Notes: generated by a model not told the origin, from the sequence alone. A stretch of DNA of 64,000 bases from Halostreptopolyspora alba (GCA_003725585.1 RJMB01000019.1:1-64000); one strand, 5' to 3'; shown: positions 1 to 8,873, counted from the first letter of the stretch. A program made the numbers and translations.

Positions 1-63
1 TCGATCGTGGGCGCCCTTCGTCGTGCGCGCAGCCCGTTCACCGATTTCCCATCAACGATCTAG
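1..63 (+). other. possible 3' end of an upstream gene
   Basis: Frame 1 is open from the window edge to a TAG at 61-63 and would give a 20-residue C-terminal tail rich in Arg/Ser/Thr. Nothing identifies it. It is listed only because no other feature explains the left edge; positions 64-233 show no gene apart from the ribosome site of the next CDS. Confidence 0.2.
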
Positions 64-233
64 CCCTCGGCCCGCGCGTTCCGGAGTGTGGGGCCGCCCC
101 ACGTTGCGTGGTCGCGACTTCGTAGGCTTGGAGACGGGAATCTGCCAGTACGCCCTTGTGCTGGTGCGATCAGGATCCCCGCCGGAGGGGCGGGTGCGGC
201 GGCGGATCTGTCGTCCGAGCGCGAAGGTCAGGG

Positions 234-992
234 ATGAGTGTGTGGGACGCGCTCGCCATTCTCGTGGCGGGTGTCGGTGCCGGCGGTATCAACGCGATCG
301 TCGGCTCGGGAACGTTACTGACGTTCCCGGTGCTGCTGGCGTTGGGGTACCCGCCGGTGCTCGCGACGATCTCCAACAGCATCGGCCTGGCGCCCGGATC
401 GCTGACCGGGGCCATCGGCTACCGGCGGGAATTGGTGGGCCAGCGTACCCGGCTGATCCGGTTCGGTGCCATGGCGCTCGCCGGGTCGCTCACCGGTGGG
501 GCGCTGCTGCTCAACCTCCCCGAGGGGGTGTTCGAGTCCGTCGTTCCGGTGCTCATCGGGATCTCGTGCGTGCTGATCATGATGCAGCCGCGGATCACCG
601 CGTGGACCCGGCAGCGGAGGGCGGGCCGCGTCAACGGTGGCCCGGTGCTGCCGTTCGGGATCTACGGTGCCGGGGTCTACGGTGGCTATTTCGCGGCCGC
701 GCAGGGCATCGTCCTCATCAGCATGATGGGAATCACTCTCGACGAGGAGCTACAGCGAATCAACGCCCTGAAGAACGTGCTGGCGTTCATCGTGAACGCC
801 ACCGCGGCCGCGTTCTACATCACCTTCGCCTCTCCCGCGTGGCCCGTGGTGGGCCTCATCGCCGCCGGCTCCGTCATCGGCGGGTACTTCGGTGCCCGGT
901 TCGGCCGCAGGCTCAAGCCGTTCGCGCTACGTGTCGTCATCGTGCTCGTCGGGTTGACCGCGGCGGCACAGCTGCTCCTCGGCCGCGTGTAG
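234..992 (+). CDS. sulfite exporter TauE/SafE family membrane protein
   Basis: 252-residue polytopic inner-membrane protein of the TauE/SafE (DUF81) family, which exports sulfite, sulfoacetate or other organic anions. The N-terminus has the family's Gly-rich helix (VGAGGINAIVGSGTLLTFPV) followed by a 'TISNSIGLAPGSLTGAIGYRR' type segment, and about seven hydrophobic helices follow. The ATG at 234 is preceded by GAAGGTCAGGG; longer in-frame extensions upstream are Arg/Gly-rich and have no membrane character. The substrate cannot be told from the sequence. It stands alone, converging with the HD-domain gene. Confidence 0.85.
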   Translation: MSVWDALAILVAGVGAGGINAIVGSGTLLTFPVLLALGYPPVLATISNSIGLAPGSLTGAIGYRRELVGQRTRLIRFGAMALAGSLTGGALLLNLPEGVFESVVPVLIGISCVLIMMQPRITAWTRQRRAGRVNGGPVLPFGIYGAGVYGGYFAAAQGIVLISMMGITLDEELQRINALKNVLAFIVNATAAAFYITFASPAWPVVGLIAAGSVIGGYFGARFGRRLKPFALRVVIVLVGLTAAAQLLLGRV

Positions 993-1007
993 GCCACGCT
1001 CGCCGCC

Positions 1008-1646
1008 TCACCCCCGACTCGCTGGTCGCGTGAAGTAGCCGCGACGGTCGGCGTCCTCCACCAGCGCCGCCGCGTAGGCACCGAGTGCCCTGGACCCCTC
1101 GCCGATGATCCGCACCTTGTCCAGCACCTGGTCGCGGGTGACACGGTGGCGTACCCACGCGCCGCCCTCGGTGTGCCAGTTGGCGAGCATGGGAGCGAGG
1201 CGGTCGATGGCGTGGGCGAATCGGGCCTCTCGGGTCTCGCGGGCCTCGAACTCTTCCCAGAGGGCGCGGGTGTGGGCGTTCTGGTCGCCGGGGAGCAGGG
1301 CGTACAGCCGGTCGGCGGCGGCACGCTCGCGCTCGGGCTGGGAGGCGGACTCGTGGGTGTCGTAGACGAAGGTGTCGCCCGCGTCGATCTCCACGATGTC
1401 GTGCAGCACCAGCATCTCGACGACATGGCTGATGTCGGTCCCCTTGGGCGCGTACTCCGCGAAGGTGCGCGCCGCCAACGCGAGCTGCCAGGAGTGCTCC
1501 GCGGCGTTCTCCCGCCGGGAACCGTCGATCAGCGTGTTCCTGCGTAGGACGCGCTTGAGCTTGTCGGTCTCGAGGACGAAGCGCAACTGTTCGGTGATGC
1601 GCTCGTGGTCGACCCCCTTGGCGAAGACCGGTGCCGGTTCCGTCAC
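1008..1646 (-). CDS. HD-domain hydrolase, YfbR/HDDC2-like 5'-nucleotidase
   Basis: 212-residue HD-superfamily phosphohydrolase. The metal-binding signature is visible: H in 'NAAEHSWQLAL', the HD pair in 'VLHDIVEIDAGD', and a later Asp in 'HAIDRLAPMLAN'. This order matches YfbR/HDDC2-type deoxynucleoside 5'-monophosphatases, which would place it in nucleotide pool control. The start is GTG at 1646, chosen for the AGGAGG nine bases upstream. A longer antisense frame exists but has no family features. Family placement is good; the exact substrate is inferred. Confidence 0.8.
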   Translation of the reverse strand: MTEPAPVFAKGVDHERITEQLRFVLETDKLKRVLRRNTLIDGSRRENAAEHSWQLALAARTFAEYAPKGTDISHVVEMLVLHDIVEIDAGDTFVYDTHESASQPERERAAADRLYALLPGDQNAHTRALWEEFEARETREARFAHAIDRLAPMLANWHTEGGAWVRHRVTRDQVLDKVRIIGEGSRALGAYAAALVEDADRRGYFTRPASRG

Positions 1647-1822
1647 GTAGTCCGCCCTCCTGTGGGGTGGTGGGTCGGGTCACTGGCGGTCATACCCAGC
1701 CAACGTGACCGGGCTGACCCGCGATTGACGGCCGGTGGATGTGGCGTCGACCCGTGGGTGAACGCGCACCCCGGTGGGCGTGTCCCGGCGTTACCCGGAT
1801 CGAGGGGAGACCCCGCTCGCGC

Positions 1823-2710
1823 CTACCGGTGCAGTTTGGTGGTGGTCTCGCTCGCCGACGTCAGGTGCAGGTGGAACCATTCCATGAGGGCGCGGTCCGC
1901 GAGTACGTTGCCGGGCGCCGGCGGACCGGGTTCGAGGCCGGGCTCCGGCCCCATGGTGTGGGCGAGGTCGGGGATCACGAGGTGGCGGATTCCCGACTGT
2001 GGGTAGCTCGACGCCAGCGAGTCGTGGAGTCTGCGCCCGTGGTCGGGGACGATCACCTCGTCCTGTCCGCCGTTGACGATGAGCAGCGGCACCTGCGGTT
2101 TGCGCCCGGCGAGATCGCCCGCGCGTGCCACGAAGTCCAGCCAGCCCGCGACCTCGCGTGAGGAGTCGGTCCACTCGTAGGCCACGCCGAGCCGGTATTC
2201 CCGCGCTGCGAGCACCGGGGTGGGGTCGATGATCGGATTGACCACCCCCGCGGCGCCGATGTTCAGCTTGCTTTCCGCCAGTGCGAGGAGCGCGGCCGTG
2301 CCACCGGCGCCGACCCCCATGATCCCCACCGGCCCGTCGTGGATGGGGAACCGGTCGCCCAGCTCGGTGACGACGCGTGCCACCTCGGCGGATGCCTGTT
2401 CGACGATCGGGCCGTACAGCTGGATGAGGTAGTCCTCCTGGCCGCGGCGGTTGATCTCGGCGACGCCGCCCTCGGGAAGCCGGGCGCCGAACATCGGCAA
2501 CCCCAGGTAGAACCGCCACGCCGGGAGCGAGGCGAGCGGGAGCGTTCCGGCGAGCGCGGTCTCGCTGCGCGGAGGTTCGAACGCGTGTAGTGCGATGATG
2601 GGTGGGGCGGGGGTGTCGGGATCATTCGTGACCGCCGGGGGGACCGCGAGGAACGGAACGCCCGCGGCTGATCCGGTTACTGGCTGGGCGAGTGTGCTGT
2701 CAGCTACCAC
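1823..2710 (-). CDS. alpha/beta-hydrolase fold protein, nucleophile apparently replaced
   Basis: 295-residue alpha/beta-hydrolase of the dienelactone-hydrolase/esterase type. The acid and histidine regions are present ('NGGQDEVIVPD', 'IPDLAHTMGP'), but the nucleophile elbow reads GVGAGG, where GxSxG would be expected. The catalytic Ser therefore seems to be Gly, which suggests a non-hydrolytic or altered role. The GTG at 2710 has GGGAGG eight bases upstream and is preferred over an ATG at 2779 that adds an unrelated 23-residue leader. It is monocistronic between the HD gene and a TetR regulator; the target is unknown. Confidence 0.7.
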   Translation of the reverse strand: MVADSTLAQPVTGSAAGVPFLAVPPAVTNDPDTPAPPIIALHAFEPPRSETALAGTLPLASLPAWRFYLGLPMFGARLPEGGVAEINRRGQEDYLIQLYGPIVEQASAEVARVVTELGDRFPIHDGPVGIMGVGAGGTAALLALAESKLNIGAAGVVNPIIDPTPVLAAREYRLGVAYEWTDSSREVAGWLDFVARAGDLAGRKPQVPLLIVNGGQDEVIVPDHGRRLHDSLASSYPQSGIRHLVIPDLAHTMGPEPGLEPGPPAPGNVLADRALMEWFHLHLTSASETTTKLHR

Positions 2711-3031
2711 TGAGGGTTCCCTCCCGTGTTCCAGCACCGCACGGGGTGGCGGGGACCCGGCATGCGCTGTGAACCTCATTGGTGCGTCGTGGGCAGGTCA
2801 TCGGTGGGAGTGAGCGTCGCCAGGTGACGTCCAGCCGGATCCGGCGGGCTGTGCCGAATGCCGGCCCTTCGCGTTCCCCCCTGACGGTCCCATCGGCGAC
2901 GCGCCAGGCCCGATCGTTGTTATGACCTGGGATCACGTCCCATCGCCGTCCATGGTGCCAGGTGTGGCGCGACGATCTCAGGGAAGCGAGGTCTTGCCAC
3001 CTTATCGTCACGTTCGGGAGATCAGCGAAGC
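2711..3031. other. intergenic region, no gene seen
   Basis: 321 bases between the alpha/beta-hydrolase and TetR genes. It holds the ribosome site of the hydrolase gene at its left end. Open frames here are antisense-type and lack family features. I see no RNA gene or convincing terminator. Confidence 0.5.
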
Positions 3032-3823
3032 TCATTCCGGAACGTCCGCGGGGTCGGCTTCGGCGGGAAAGTGTCGGCTGAGGTAGGTACGGACGAGCAG
3101 TTTGGTCTCCTCGATCAACCGGGGGTCGCCGTCGGGGTTCTGGCGGAAGGCGAGTTTCAGGACGGCGTCGGCGGCCTCGACGGCGACGGTCGCCGCGCGC
3201 TGGAACTCGTCGCTGTCGGGGACGTCGGCGATCGTGACGAGCAGTTCGCGCAGTCGGGTGGCGATGACCCTGTTGTTGTCGGCGCTGGCATCGAGCAGCC
3301 GGACGTCCACGACGTCGCCGAAGCGCAGCACCCGGAATCCGGGAACGTCGCGGTGCATGCCGAGGTACTCGTCGATGATGACGTCGACGGCCTCGGTCCA
3401 GTGCGCGAACGTGTCCCGGCGCAACCGGTCGGACACCCGGGCGCTGAGCGTGTCCAGGTAGCGCAGCCCGAGCGCCTGCGCGACCGCCCTCTTGTCTGGG
3501 AAGAACTGGTAGACCGATCCGATGGCGACGCCGGCCCGGCCGGCGATCCTGGTCGTGGAGAGTTCGTCGTAGCCGATCTCGTCCAGGAGTTCGGCGCAGG
3601 CGTCGAGCATCCGCCGCACCCGGTGGATGCTGCGTTGCTGTGCCGGCCGGCGGCGCAGTGGGGCGCTTCGCAGCAGTGAGGGATCCGTGGCCTCGGGCGG
3701 GAGCGGCTGTTCGGCGTGTGTGTCGAGTGGGGTGCCGCTCTCGGCCGGCTCGCGGGCGCCGCCGCCGTTGTTGGCGGTCTCGTCTGGCACGGTAACGGTG
3801 GTCGAGGCGCTGGAAGTCGTCAT
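3032..3823 (-). CDS. TetR-family transcriptional regulator
   Basis: 263 residues with a long, disordered Thr/Pro/Glu-rich N-terminus (about 1-65), then a TetR helix-turn-helix: an Arg-rich pre-helix, 'LDEIGYDELSTTRIAGRAGV' and 'AIGSVYQFFPDK'. The C-terminal two-thirds is the ligand-binding, dimerising helical domain. The ATG at 3823 starts MTTSSA; an upstream in-frame ATG at 3910 would add 29 residues and cannot be excluded. The neighbouring hydrolase is a possible target, since TetR proteins often control adjacent genes, but no operator is evident. Confidence 0.8.
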   Translation of the reverse strand: MTTSSASTTVTVPDETANNGGGAREPAESGTPLDTHAEQPLPPEATDPSLLRSAPLRRRPAQQRSIHRVRRMLDACAELLDEIGYDELSTTRIAGRAGVAIGSVYQFFPDKRAVAQALGLRYLDTLSARVSDRLRRDTFAHWTEAVDVIIDEYLGMHRDVPGFRVLRFGDVVDVRLLDASADNNRVIATRLRELLVTIADVPDSDEFQRAATVAVEAADAVLKLAFRQNPDGDPRLIEETKLLVRTYLSRHFPAEADPADVPE

Positions 3824-4093
3824 CACGCTTCTCTGATGCTGGTGGGTCTCGGCTCGGTTCCCGTGGGCGTCGGTCGTTGTGAGGAGGCTCTCGTCGGGGC
3901 GTGCCGACACTGCGACGCTACGCCCGGTCTATCGCACCGGCCCGGGAACCGCCGCCCGAAGGGGTGGAACCGGACTCTGGTTGACCGTTCTTTCCCGGGG
4001 GTGACCCGTCCTCGGCGTTCGTGGTCGTGTCACCGTCCACAGGCGCGAACGGTCAAGCTTGGAGGCGGGGTGGGCGCTCGGTACCGTCGTGCC

Positions 4094-5143
4094 ATGCGAA
4101 GTTCCCTCCTGACTCCCGACTCCGATGTCGATCGCCTCATCCGTGAACTGCCCAAGGTGGAACTGCACGTCCATCTCGAAGGGGCGATGCGGCCCGCGAT
4201 CCTGCTGGAGCTCGCCGAGAAGCACGATGTCGCGACCGTGCCCCGCTCGCTCGACGGGGTGCGCGAGTGGTACGAGTTCCGCGACTTCCCCCATTTCATC
4301 GAGGTCTATCTGACTTCGATGCAGACACTGCGTGACGAAGCCGACTTCGCGCTGCTGACCGCCGACGTGGCGGCTCGCCTGGCGGCACAGCGCGTCTCCT
4401 ACGCGGAATTGCACGTCAGCCTGTACGCGCACCTGATGCGTGGGATTCCGGCCCAGGTCGTGTTCGACGGTATCGAGCACGCGCGACGCGAGGCCGAGCG
4501 CGAGCACGGCATCCAGCTGCGATGGATCCCCGACTTTCCCGGCGACTACGGGGTCGAGACCGGCGAGCAGACTCTGGAGGCGGTGCTGAAGGAGGGGCCG
4601 CCTAGCGTTGTGGGGTTCGGTGTGGGAAGCGTCGAGGTCAGTCGCGCGCCGTTCGCCGATCTGTTCGCCCGCGCGCGTGCGGCGGGACTGCGCAGTCTCC
4701 CGCATGCCGGTGAGAACGGCGGTCCCGAGAGGATCACCGAGGCGCTCGACCTGTTGCGCGCCGAGCGGATCGGCCACGGTATCGACTGTGTGCGCGAACC
4801 CGCTCTGGTCGATCGGCTACGCGCGACCGGGGTCCCGCTCGACGTGTGTCCCACCTCGAACGTGTGCACCGGGGCCGTCGAGCGGATCGAGGACCACCCG
4901 CTGCCGCGGATGCTGCGGGACGGGCTCACCGTCTCGGTGAACTCCGACGACCCACCGATGTTCGGCACCGACCTGGAGAACGAGTACCGCGTTGCGTACG
5001 GGCTCGGGATGGAGGCCGCCGAGCTGGCGACGTTGGCCCGCAACGGTGTCACCGCGTCCTACCTCGACGAGCCCGGCAAGCGGTCCCTCATCGCCGAGAT
5101 CGACGCCGTGCTCGCCCGGTACCGGGGACACGAGGGTGGTTAG
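4094..5143 (+). CDS. adenosine/aminodeoxyfutalosine deaminase family
   Basis: 349-residue metal-dependent TIM-barrel deaminase. Zinc ligands and catalytic residues are visible in order: 'KVELHVHLEGAMRP' (HxH), 'LPHAGENGG' (His and the proton-shuttling Glu of HAGE), 'RIGHGIDCV', and 'SVNSDDPPMFGTDL' (the Asp pair). The family deaminates adenosine to inosine; actinomycetes also carry close paralogs acting on aminodeoxyfutalosine in menaquinone synthesis, and the motifs do not separate these. The ATG at 4094 begins MRSSLLT; an in-frame extension back to 3716 is an antisense shadow of the TetR gene. Confidence 0.85.
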   Translation: MRSSLLTPDSDVDRLIRELPKVELHVHLEGAMRPAILLELAEKHDVATVPRSLDGVREWYEFRDFPHFIEVYLTSMQTLRDEADFALLTADVAARLAAQRVSYAELHVSLYAHLMRGIPAQVVFDGIEHARREAEREHGIQLRWIPDFPGDYGVETGEQTLEAVLKEGPPSVVGFGVGSVEVSRAPFADLFARARAAGLRSLPHAGENGGPERITEALDLLRAERIGHGIDCVREPALVDRLRATGVPLDVCPTSNVCTGAVERIEDHPLPRMLRDGLTVSVNSDDPPMFGTDLENEYRVAYGLGMEAAELATLARNGVTASYLDEPGKRSLIAEIDAVLARYRGHEGG

Positions 5144-5179
5144 AGGTATCCCCTGGGCACCGGAGCATCGCGACTATAA

Positions 5180-5211
5180 CTTGGGTTGTTCGTTTTTTTG
5201 AATAACTCAAG
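5180..5211. promoter_or_regulatory. inverted-repeat operator at the fur promoter
   Basis: Arms CTTGGGTTGTTC (5180-5191) and GAATAACTCAAG (5200-5211) are complementary at 10 of 12 positions around a T-rich loop, in an AT-rich block that stands out from the GC-rich surroundings. A -10-like TATGCT follows at 5221-5226, seven bases before the ATG at 5233. This suggests Fur-type autoregulation and a leaderless or near-leaderless transcript. Both are inferences. Confidence 0.6.
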
Positions 5212-5232
5212 ATAGTTTCCTATGCTGTGAGC

Positions 5233-5667
5233 ATGGACGACGCCACGGCACTCCGCTCGGCCGGGTTGCGGGTCACCGCGGCACGGCTGGCGATCCTGGA
5301 TTCGGTGCGTGCGGGCAGCCACCAGGACGCCGAGCGCATCGCGCGCGGCGTCCGATCGCGCGTCGGCCACGCCTCGACGCAGGCCGTCTACGACGGGCTA
5401 CACGCACTGAGCCGGGCCGGGCTGCTCCGGCGGATCGAGCCCGCGGGGTCGCCCGCGCGTTACGAGGTTCGAGTCGGGGACAACCACCACCACCTCGTCT
5501 GCCGGAGATGCGGCGAGGTCGCCGACGTCGACTGCACGCTCGGCGAGATCCCGTGCCTGGAACCGTCGAGCGACCGCGGGTTCGTGATCGACGAGGCCGA
5601 GGTGGTGTTCTGGGGCGTCTGTCCGCGATGCCAGGAAGAAGGGGCGAGCCCCGACGAACGGGGGTAG
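5233..5667 (+). CDS. furA: Fur-family peroxide/iron-responsive repressor (FurA/CatR type)
   Basis: 144-residue Fur family repressor. It has an N-terminal winged helix ('LRSAGLRVTAARLAILDSV', then 'HASTQAVYDGLHALSRAGLL'), a His-rich metal site ('VGDNHHHLVCRRCG') and two structural CxxC zinc pairs (CRRC and CPRC near the C-terminus). It sits just upstream of a catalase gene, the arrangement in which FurA/CatR proteins repress catalase until oxidised by peroxide. Start is ATG at 5233 or GTG at 5227, two codons earlier. The inverted repeat at 5180-5211 is the likely operator. Confidence 0.85.
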   Translation: MDDATALRSAGLRVTAARLAILDSVRAGSHQDAERIARGVRSRVGHASTQAVYDGLHALSRAGLLRRIEPAGSPARYEVRVGDNHHHLVCRRCGEVADVDCTLGEIPCLEPSSDRGFVIDEAEVVFWGVCPRCQEEGASPDERG

Positions 5668-5725
5668 CGCCGTGGTGCCTCGGGGGCGCACCGGGCGTCA
5701 CGTGCGCCCGGTCGCCGGAGCGCCC

Positions 5726-5753
5726 CGGGGCTGGCCGTTTTAGCGCGGCCCCG
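5726..5753 (+). terminator. hairpin between fur and catalase
   Basis: CGGGGCTG (5726-5733) pairs with CGGCCCCG (5746-5753), eight pairs with one G-U, followed by ATTTT. It lies between the fur stop and the catalase ribosome site at 5767-5772, so it could attenuate read-through from the fur promoter. Confidence 0.45.
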
Positions 5754-5780
5754 ATTTTCTCAACCTGAGAGGTGCGAGCA

Positions 5781-7226
5781 GTGAGCGTTCCCTACAGCAC
5801 GGACGACGCCGGTCACCCGGCGCCGAGCGACGGTCTGTCGCAGTCGGTGGGCCCCAACGGCCCTCTGCTGCTACAGGACCACTTCCTGATCCAGAAGATG
5901 GCGCACTTCAACCGGGAGCGGGTGCCCGAGCGGGTCGTCCACGCGAAGGGGGGCGGTGCCTTCGGCGAACTCGAGATCACCGAGGATGTCAGCCAGTACA
6001 CCAAGGCGGGCCTGTTCCAGAGGGGCGCGAGGACGCCCCTGCTGATCCGCTTCTCCACTGTCGCTGGTGAGCTGGGCAGCGCCGACACCGCCCGTGACCC
6101 CCGTGGGTTCGCCCTGAAGTTCTACACCGAGCAGGGCAACTACGACCTCGTGGGTAACAACACGCCGATCTTCTTCATCCGCGATCCCTCGAAGTTCTCC
6201 GACTTCATCCACTCGCAGAAGCGGCGCGCGGACAATCAGCTGCGTGACCACAACATGCAGTGGGACTTCTGGACGATGAACCCCGAGTCGGCGCACCAGG
6301 TCTCCTTCCTGATGACCGATCGCGGTACACCGAGGACGTGGCGCCACATGAACGGTTACGGCAGCCACACGTTCCTGTGGTACAACGCCAACGGCGAGAA
6401 GTTCTGGGTGAAGTACCACTTCAAGACGGACCAGGGCATCGAGAACCTCACCGCCGACGAGGCCAAGGCGCTGGAGGGCGACCCCGACAACCACCGTCGC
6501 GACCTGTGGGAGGCCATCGAGCGGGGCGAGTACCCCTCCTGGACCGTCAAGGTCCAGATCATGCCCTTCGAGGAGGCCGTGAACTACCGGTTCAACCCGT
6601 TCGACCTCACCAAGGTGTGGCCCCACTCCGACTATCCCGAGATCACCATCGGGAAGTTCACGCTGAACCGCAACCCCTCGAACTACTTCGCCGAGATCGA
6701 GCAGGCGGCGTTCGAGCCCTCCAACCTGGTGCCCGGTATCGGGGGGAGCCCGGACAAGATGCTCCAGGGCCGGCTCTTCTCCTACCCGGACACCCATCGC
6801 TACCGCATTGGCCCGAACTATCTCCAGTTGCCGGTCAACCAGCCGAAGGTGCCGGTTCGCAGCTACAACTACGACGGCCCCATGGCCTACGGCAACAACG
6901 TCGACCCGGTGTACGCGCCGAACACCGCCGGAGGCCCCGTTGCTCTGGAGGAGGCCTACGAGGGTGACACCTACCACGTGTCCGGTGACATCGTCCGTGC
7001 CGCCGTCGAGCCGCACAAGGAGGACGACGACTTCGGGCAGGCGCGCACTCTGTGGGAGAAGGTCCTCACCGAGGACGAGCGCGCCGCGATGGTGAGCAAC
7101 ATCGTGGGTCACGCCTCGGCCCCGTCGGTTACCGACGACATGAGGAAGCGCGTCGTCGAGTACTGGACCAACATCCACCCCGACCTCGGTACCGGAGTCG
7201 CCGAGGGTCTGGGAGTGCGGTCCTGA
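5781..7226 (+). CDS. katA: monofunctional heme catalase
   Basis: 481-residue clade-3-size catalase that dismutates hydrogen peroxide in the cytoplasm. Visible signatures are the distal His in 'ERVVHAKGGGAFG', the core 'RFSTVAGELGSADTARDPRG' with 'GNNTPIFFIRDP', and the heme-proximal 'RLFSYPDTHRYRIG' carrying the Tyr ligand. The GTG at 5781 is preferred because GAGAGG lies eight bases upstream; a GTG at 5772 is in frame but overlaps that site. It is probably co-regulated with the upstream fur gene. Confidence 0.93.
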   Translation: MSVPYSTDDAGHPAPSDGLSQSVGPNGPLLLQDHFLIQKMAHFNRERVPERVVHAKGGGAFGELEITEDVSQYTKAGLFQRGARTPLLIRFSTVAGELGSADTARDPRGFALKFYTEQGNYDLVGNNTPIFFIRDPSKFSDFIHSQKRRADNQLRDHNMQWDFWTMNPESAHQVSFLMTDRGTPRTWRHMNGYGSHTFLWYNANGEKFWVKYHFKTDQGIENLTADEAKALEGDPDNHRRDLWEAIERGEYPSWTVKVQIMPFEEAVNYRFNPFDLTKVWPHSDYPEITIGKFTLNRNPSNYFAEIEQAAFEPSNLVPGIGGSPDKMLQGRLFSYPDTHRYRIGPNYLQLPVNQPKVPVRSYNYDGPMAYGNNVDPVYAPNTAGGPVALEEAYEGDTYHVSGDIVRAAVEPHKEDDDFGQARTLWEKVLTEDERAAMVSNIVGHASAPSVTDDMRKRVVEYWTNIHPDLGTGVAEGLGVRS

Positions 7227-7814
7227 TACGACCGTTTTCGCCACCCACCGTCCGGTGGGGCGCTACCGGCCCCGGCTGGGAGCCACGGCTTTCGGTCGGG
7301 GCCGACGTATGTCCGGCGATGACCGGATCGGGGACAGTGGGATGGGAACAGGAGTTCGTATACCATCCAAAATGACCGGAACGTGTAGTTATTTGGATGT
7401 GTGTCCAGAGATTCCGATCCATTTTTTCGAATGAAATTCGTAGATGTCGCGGTGTTTCCGGCGCTGGGATGCCCTGGGGGTCGTCGCGGGAGGGGTGGGT
7501 TCCCGATGTCTGGTCTTGCCGCCCTTGCTGGCTTGTGCACGGTAAACGCGTAGAGTAGTCAAGTTTTCACTCTATGATTTGTTGGTGCCGCATTTTTGGG
7601 GAATTCCGTGCGTGGGTGAGGTGGGCTGTTAATGTGAGGGGCTACCAGCGGCCGAGAGACTCGATCTTTTGGCATTGGATTGCCCTGTCCGGGCCGCTGC
7701 GACGTGGCTTTTTGGATCTTCCTGGGGCGGGTGTCCGTTTCCCCCACATATGGTCACTCTGAGGATTCGATAAGCAACTTTTCGTGTTCAATCGTCGAAA
7801 GGTCATCCTCGAAC
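7227..7814. other. long AT-rich intergenic region upstream of the chaplin gene
   Basis: 588 bases without a believable gene. After catalase there is a weak GC hairpin (CCCACC/GGTGGG around 7244-7259) with no T-run. Further on are an inverted repeat CATCCAAA (7364-7371)/TTTGGATG (7392-7399) and TAGAGT (7551-7556)/ACTCTA (7569-7574). The second half is notably AT-rich for this genome. It probably holds a complex developmental promoter for the surface-protein gene; no known sigma consensus was recognised. Confidence 0.5.
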
Positions 7815-8873
7815 ATGCACAAGAAGTGGTACGCCTCCGTTTCGGTGACCGCGCTGACGGTGGGTCTGGTGGGGGCCTCGGCCTCCGCCGCCCTCGCTGA
7901 TCCGGAGACCGATGGTTCCGGTGGTGTCGCCAGCGGCAACCAGATCAACGTCCCGGCCGATGTCGAGGCTGAGCTGTGCGGAAACTCGCTGGCGGCACTC
8001 GGGATCTCCGAGGCCGAGTGCACCGAGGTCGCCGAGGTGCTCTATGCCGCGGGCGACGGCGGTGGTGGCGAGACCGATGGTTCCGGTGGTGTCGCCAGCG
8101 GCAACCAGGTCAACGTTCCGGTGGACGCGGCCGTGGACATCTGCGGGAACTCCGCCGCGGTCGGCGGGATCTCCGAGGCGGACTGCACCAAGATCGCCGA
8201 GAAGCTCGCCGAGGAGTCCGGCGACGGTGGTGGCGAGACCGATGGTTCCGGTGGTGTCGCCAGCGGCAACCAGATCAACCTCCCCGTGAACATCGCTGTC
8301 GACGTGTGCGGAAACTCGCTGGCGGCACTCGGGATCTCCGAGGCCGAGTGCACCGAGGTCGTGGAGGAGATCGAGAAGTCGGAGGACAACGGCGGTGGTG
8401 GCGAGACCGATGGTTCCGGTGGTGTCGCCAGCGGCAACCAGGTCAACGTTCCGGTGGACGCGGCCGTGGACATCTGCGGGAACTCCGCCGCGGTGGTCGG
8501 GATCTCCGAGGCGAGCTGCATGACCAAGATCTCCAGTGAGGACTCCGAGGATCCCGAGGCCCCCGAGGACCCCAAGGACCCGGAGGAGCCGGGCGGGGAG
8601 AACCCGGACGAGCCGGACAACGGTGGTGACGAGAGCGACGAGGAGGAGAACAACGGCGACAAGGGCGACGGCTCCTCGGACTCCACGAACGACAAGGAGG
8701 CCGCGGCCGGCGATGACGACACGGACACGGCGGGTGCCCTCCCCGTGACCGGCGCGTCGTTGGCCGGGATGGTCGCCGCGGCACTGGCGGCCCTTGGTGT
8801 CGGTGGCGCGGCCCTGTACTTCTCCCGCAAGCGCAAGGCGGCCCTGGCGACCGAGGAGAACTCGGTGGCCTGA
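7815..8873 (+). CDS. long chaplin with four chaplin domains and LPxTG anchor
   Basis: 352 residues: a Sec signal peptide (1-28, cleaved near ALA|DPE) and four chaplin-like repeats of about 55 residues (residues 31-240). Each repeat has SGGVASGNQ, a 'VPVDAAVDICGNS'-type strand and two conserved Cys. Then come an acidic Asp/Glu/Pro-rich spacer, LPVTG (309-313), a membrane helix and an Arg/Lys tail. Long chaplins are sortase-anchored surface proteins that coat aerial hyphae; the well-known ones carry two domains, so four is unusual. GAAAGG precedes the ATG at 7815. Confidence 0.85.
   Translation: MHKKWYASVSVTALTVGLVGASASAALADPETDGSGGVASGNQINVPADVEAELCGNSLAALGISEAECTEVAEVLYAAGDGGGGETDGSGGVASGNQVNVPVDAAVDICGNSAAVGGISEADCTKIAEKLAEESGDGGGETDGSGGVASGNQINLPVNIAVDVCGNSLAALGISEAECTEVVEEIEKSEDNGGGGETDGSGGVASGNQVNVPVDAAVDICGNSAAVVGISEASCMTKISSEDSEDPEAPEDPKDPEEPGGENPDEPDNGGDESDEEENNGDKGDGSSDSTNDKEAAAGDDDTDTAGALPVTGASLAGMVAAALAALGVGGAALYFSRKRKAALATEENSVA
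7905..8536 (+). repeat. four tandem 165-168 bp coding repeats
   Basis: Units begin with GAGACCGATGGTTCCGG at 7905, 8070, 8235 and 8403. Units 1 and 3 match each other more closely (CGNSLAALGISEAEC), as do 2 and 4 (VDAAVDICGNSAAV). The array therefore looks like duplication of a two-domain ancestor. Confidence 0.85.

Noticed and set aside
7244-7259. Hairpin after catalase as a terminator.
   Set aside because: Six-pair stem with a small loop and no T-run; too weak to call separately.
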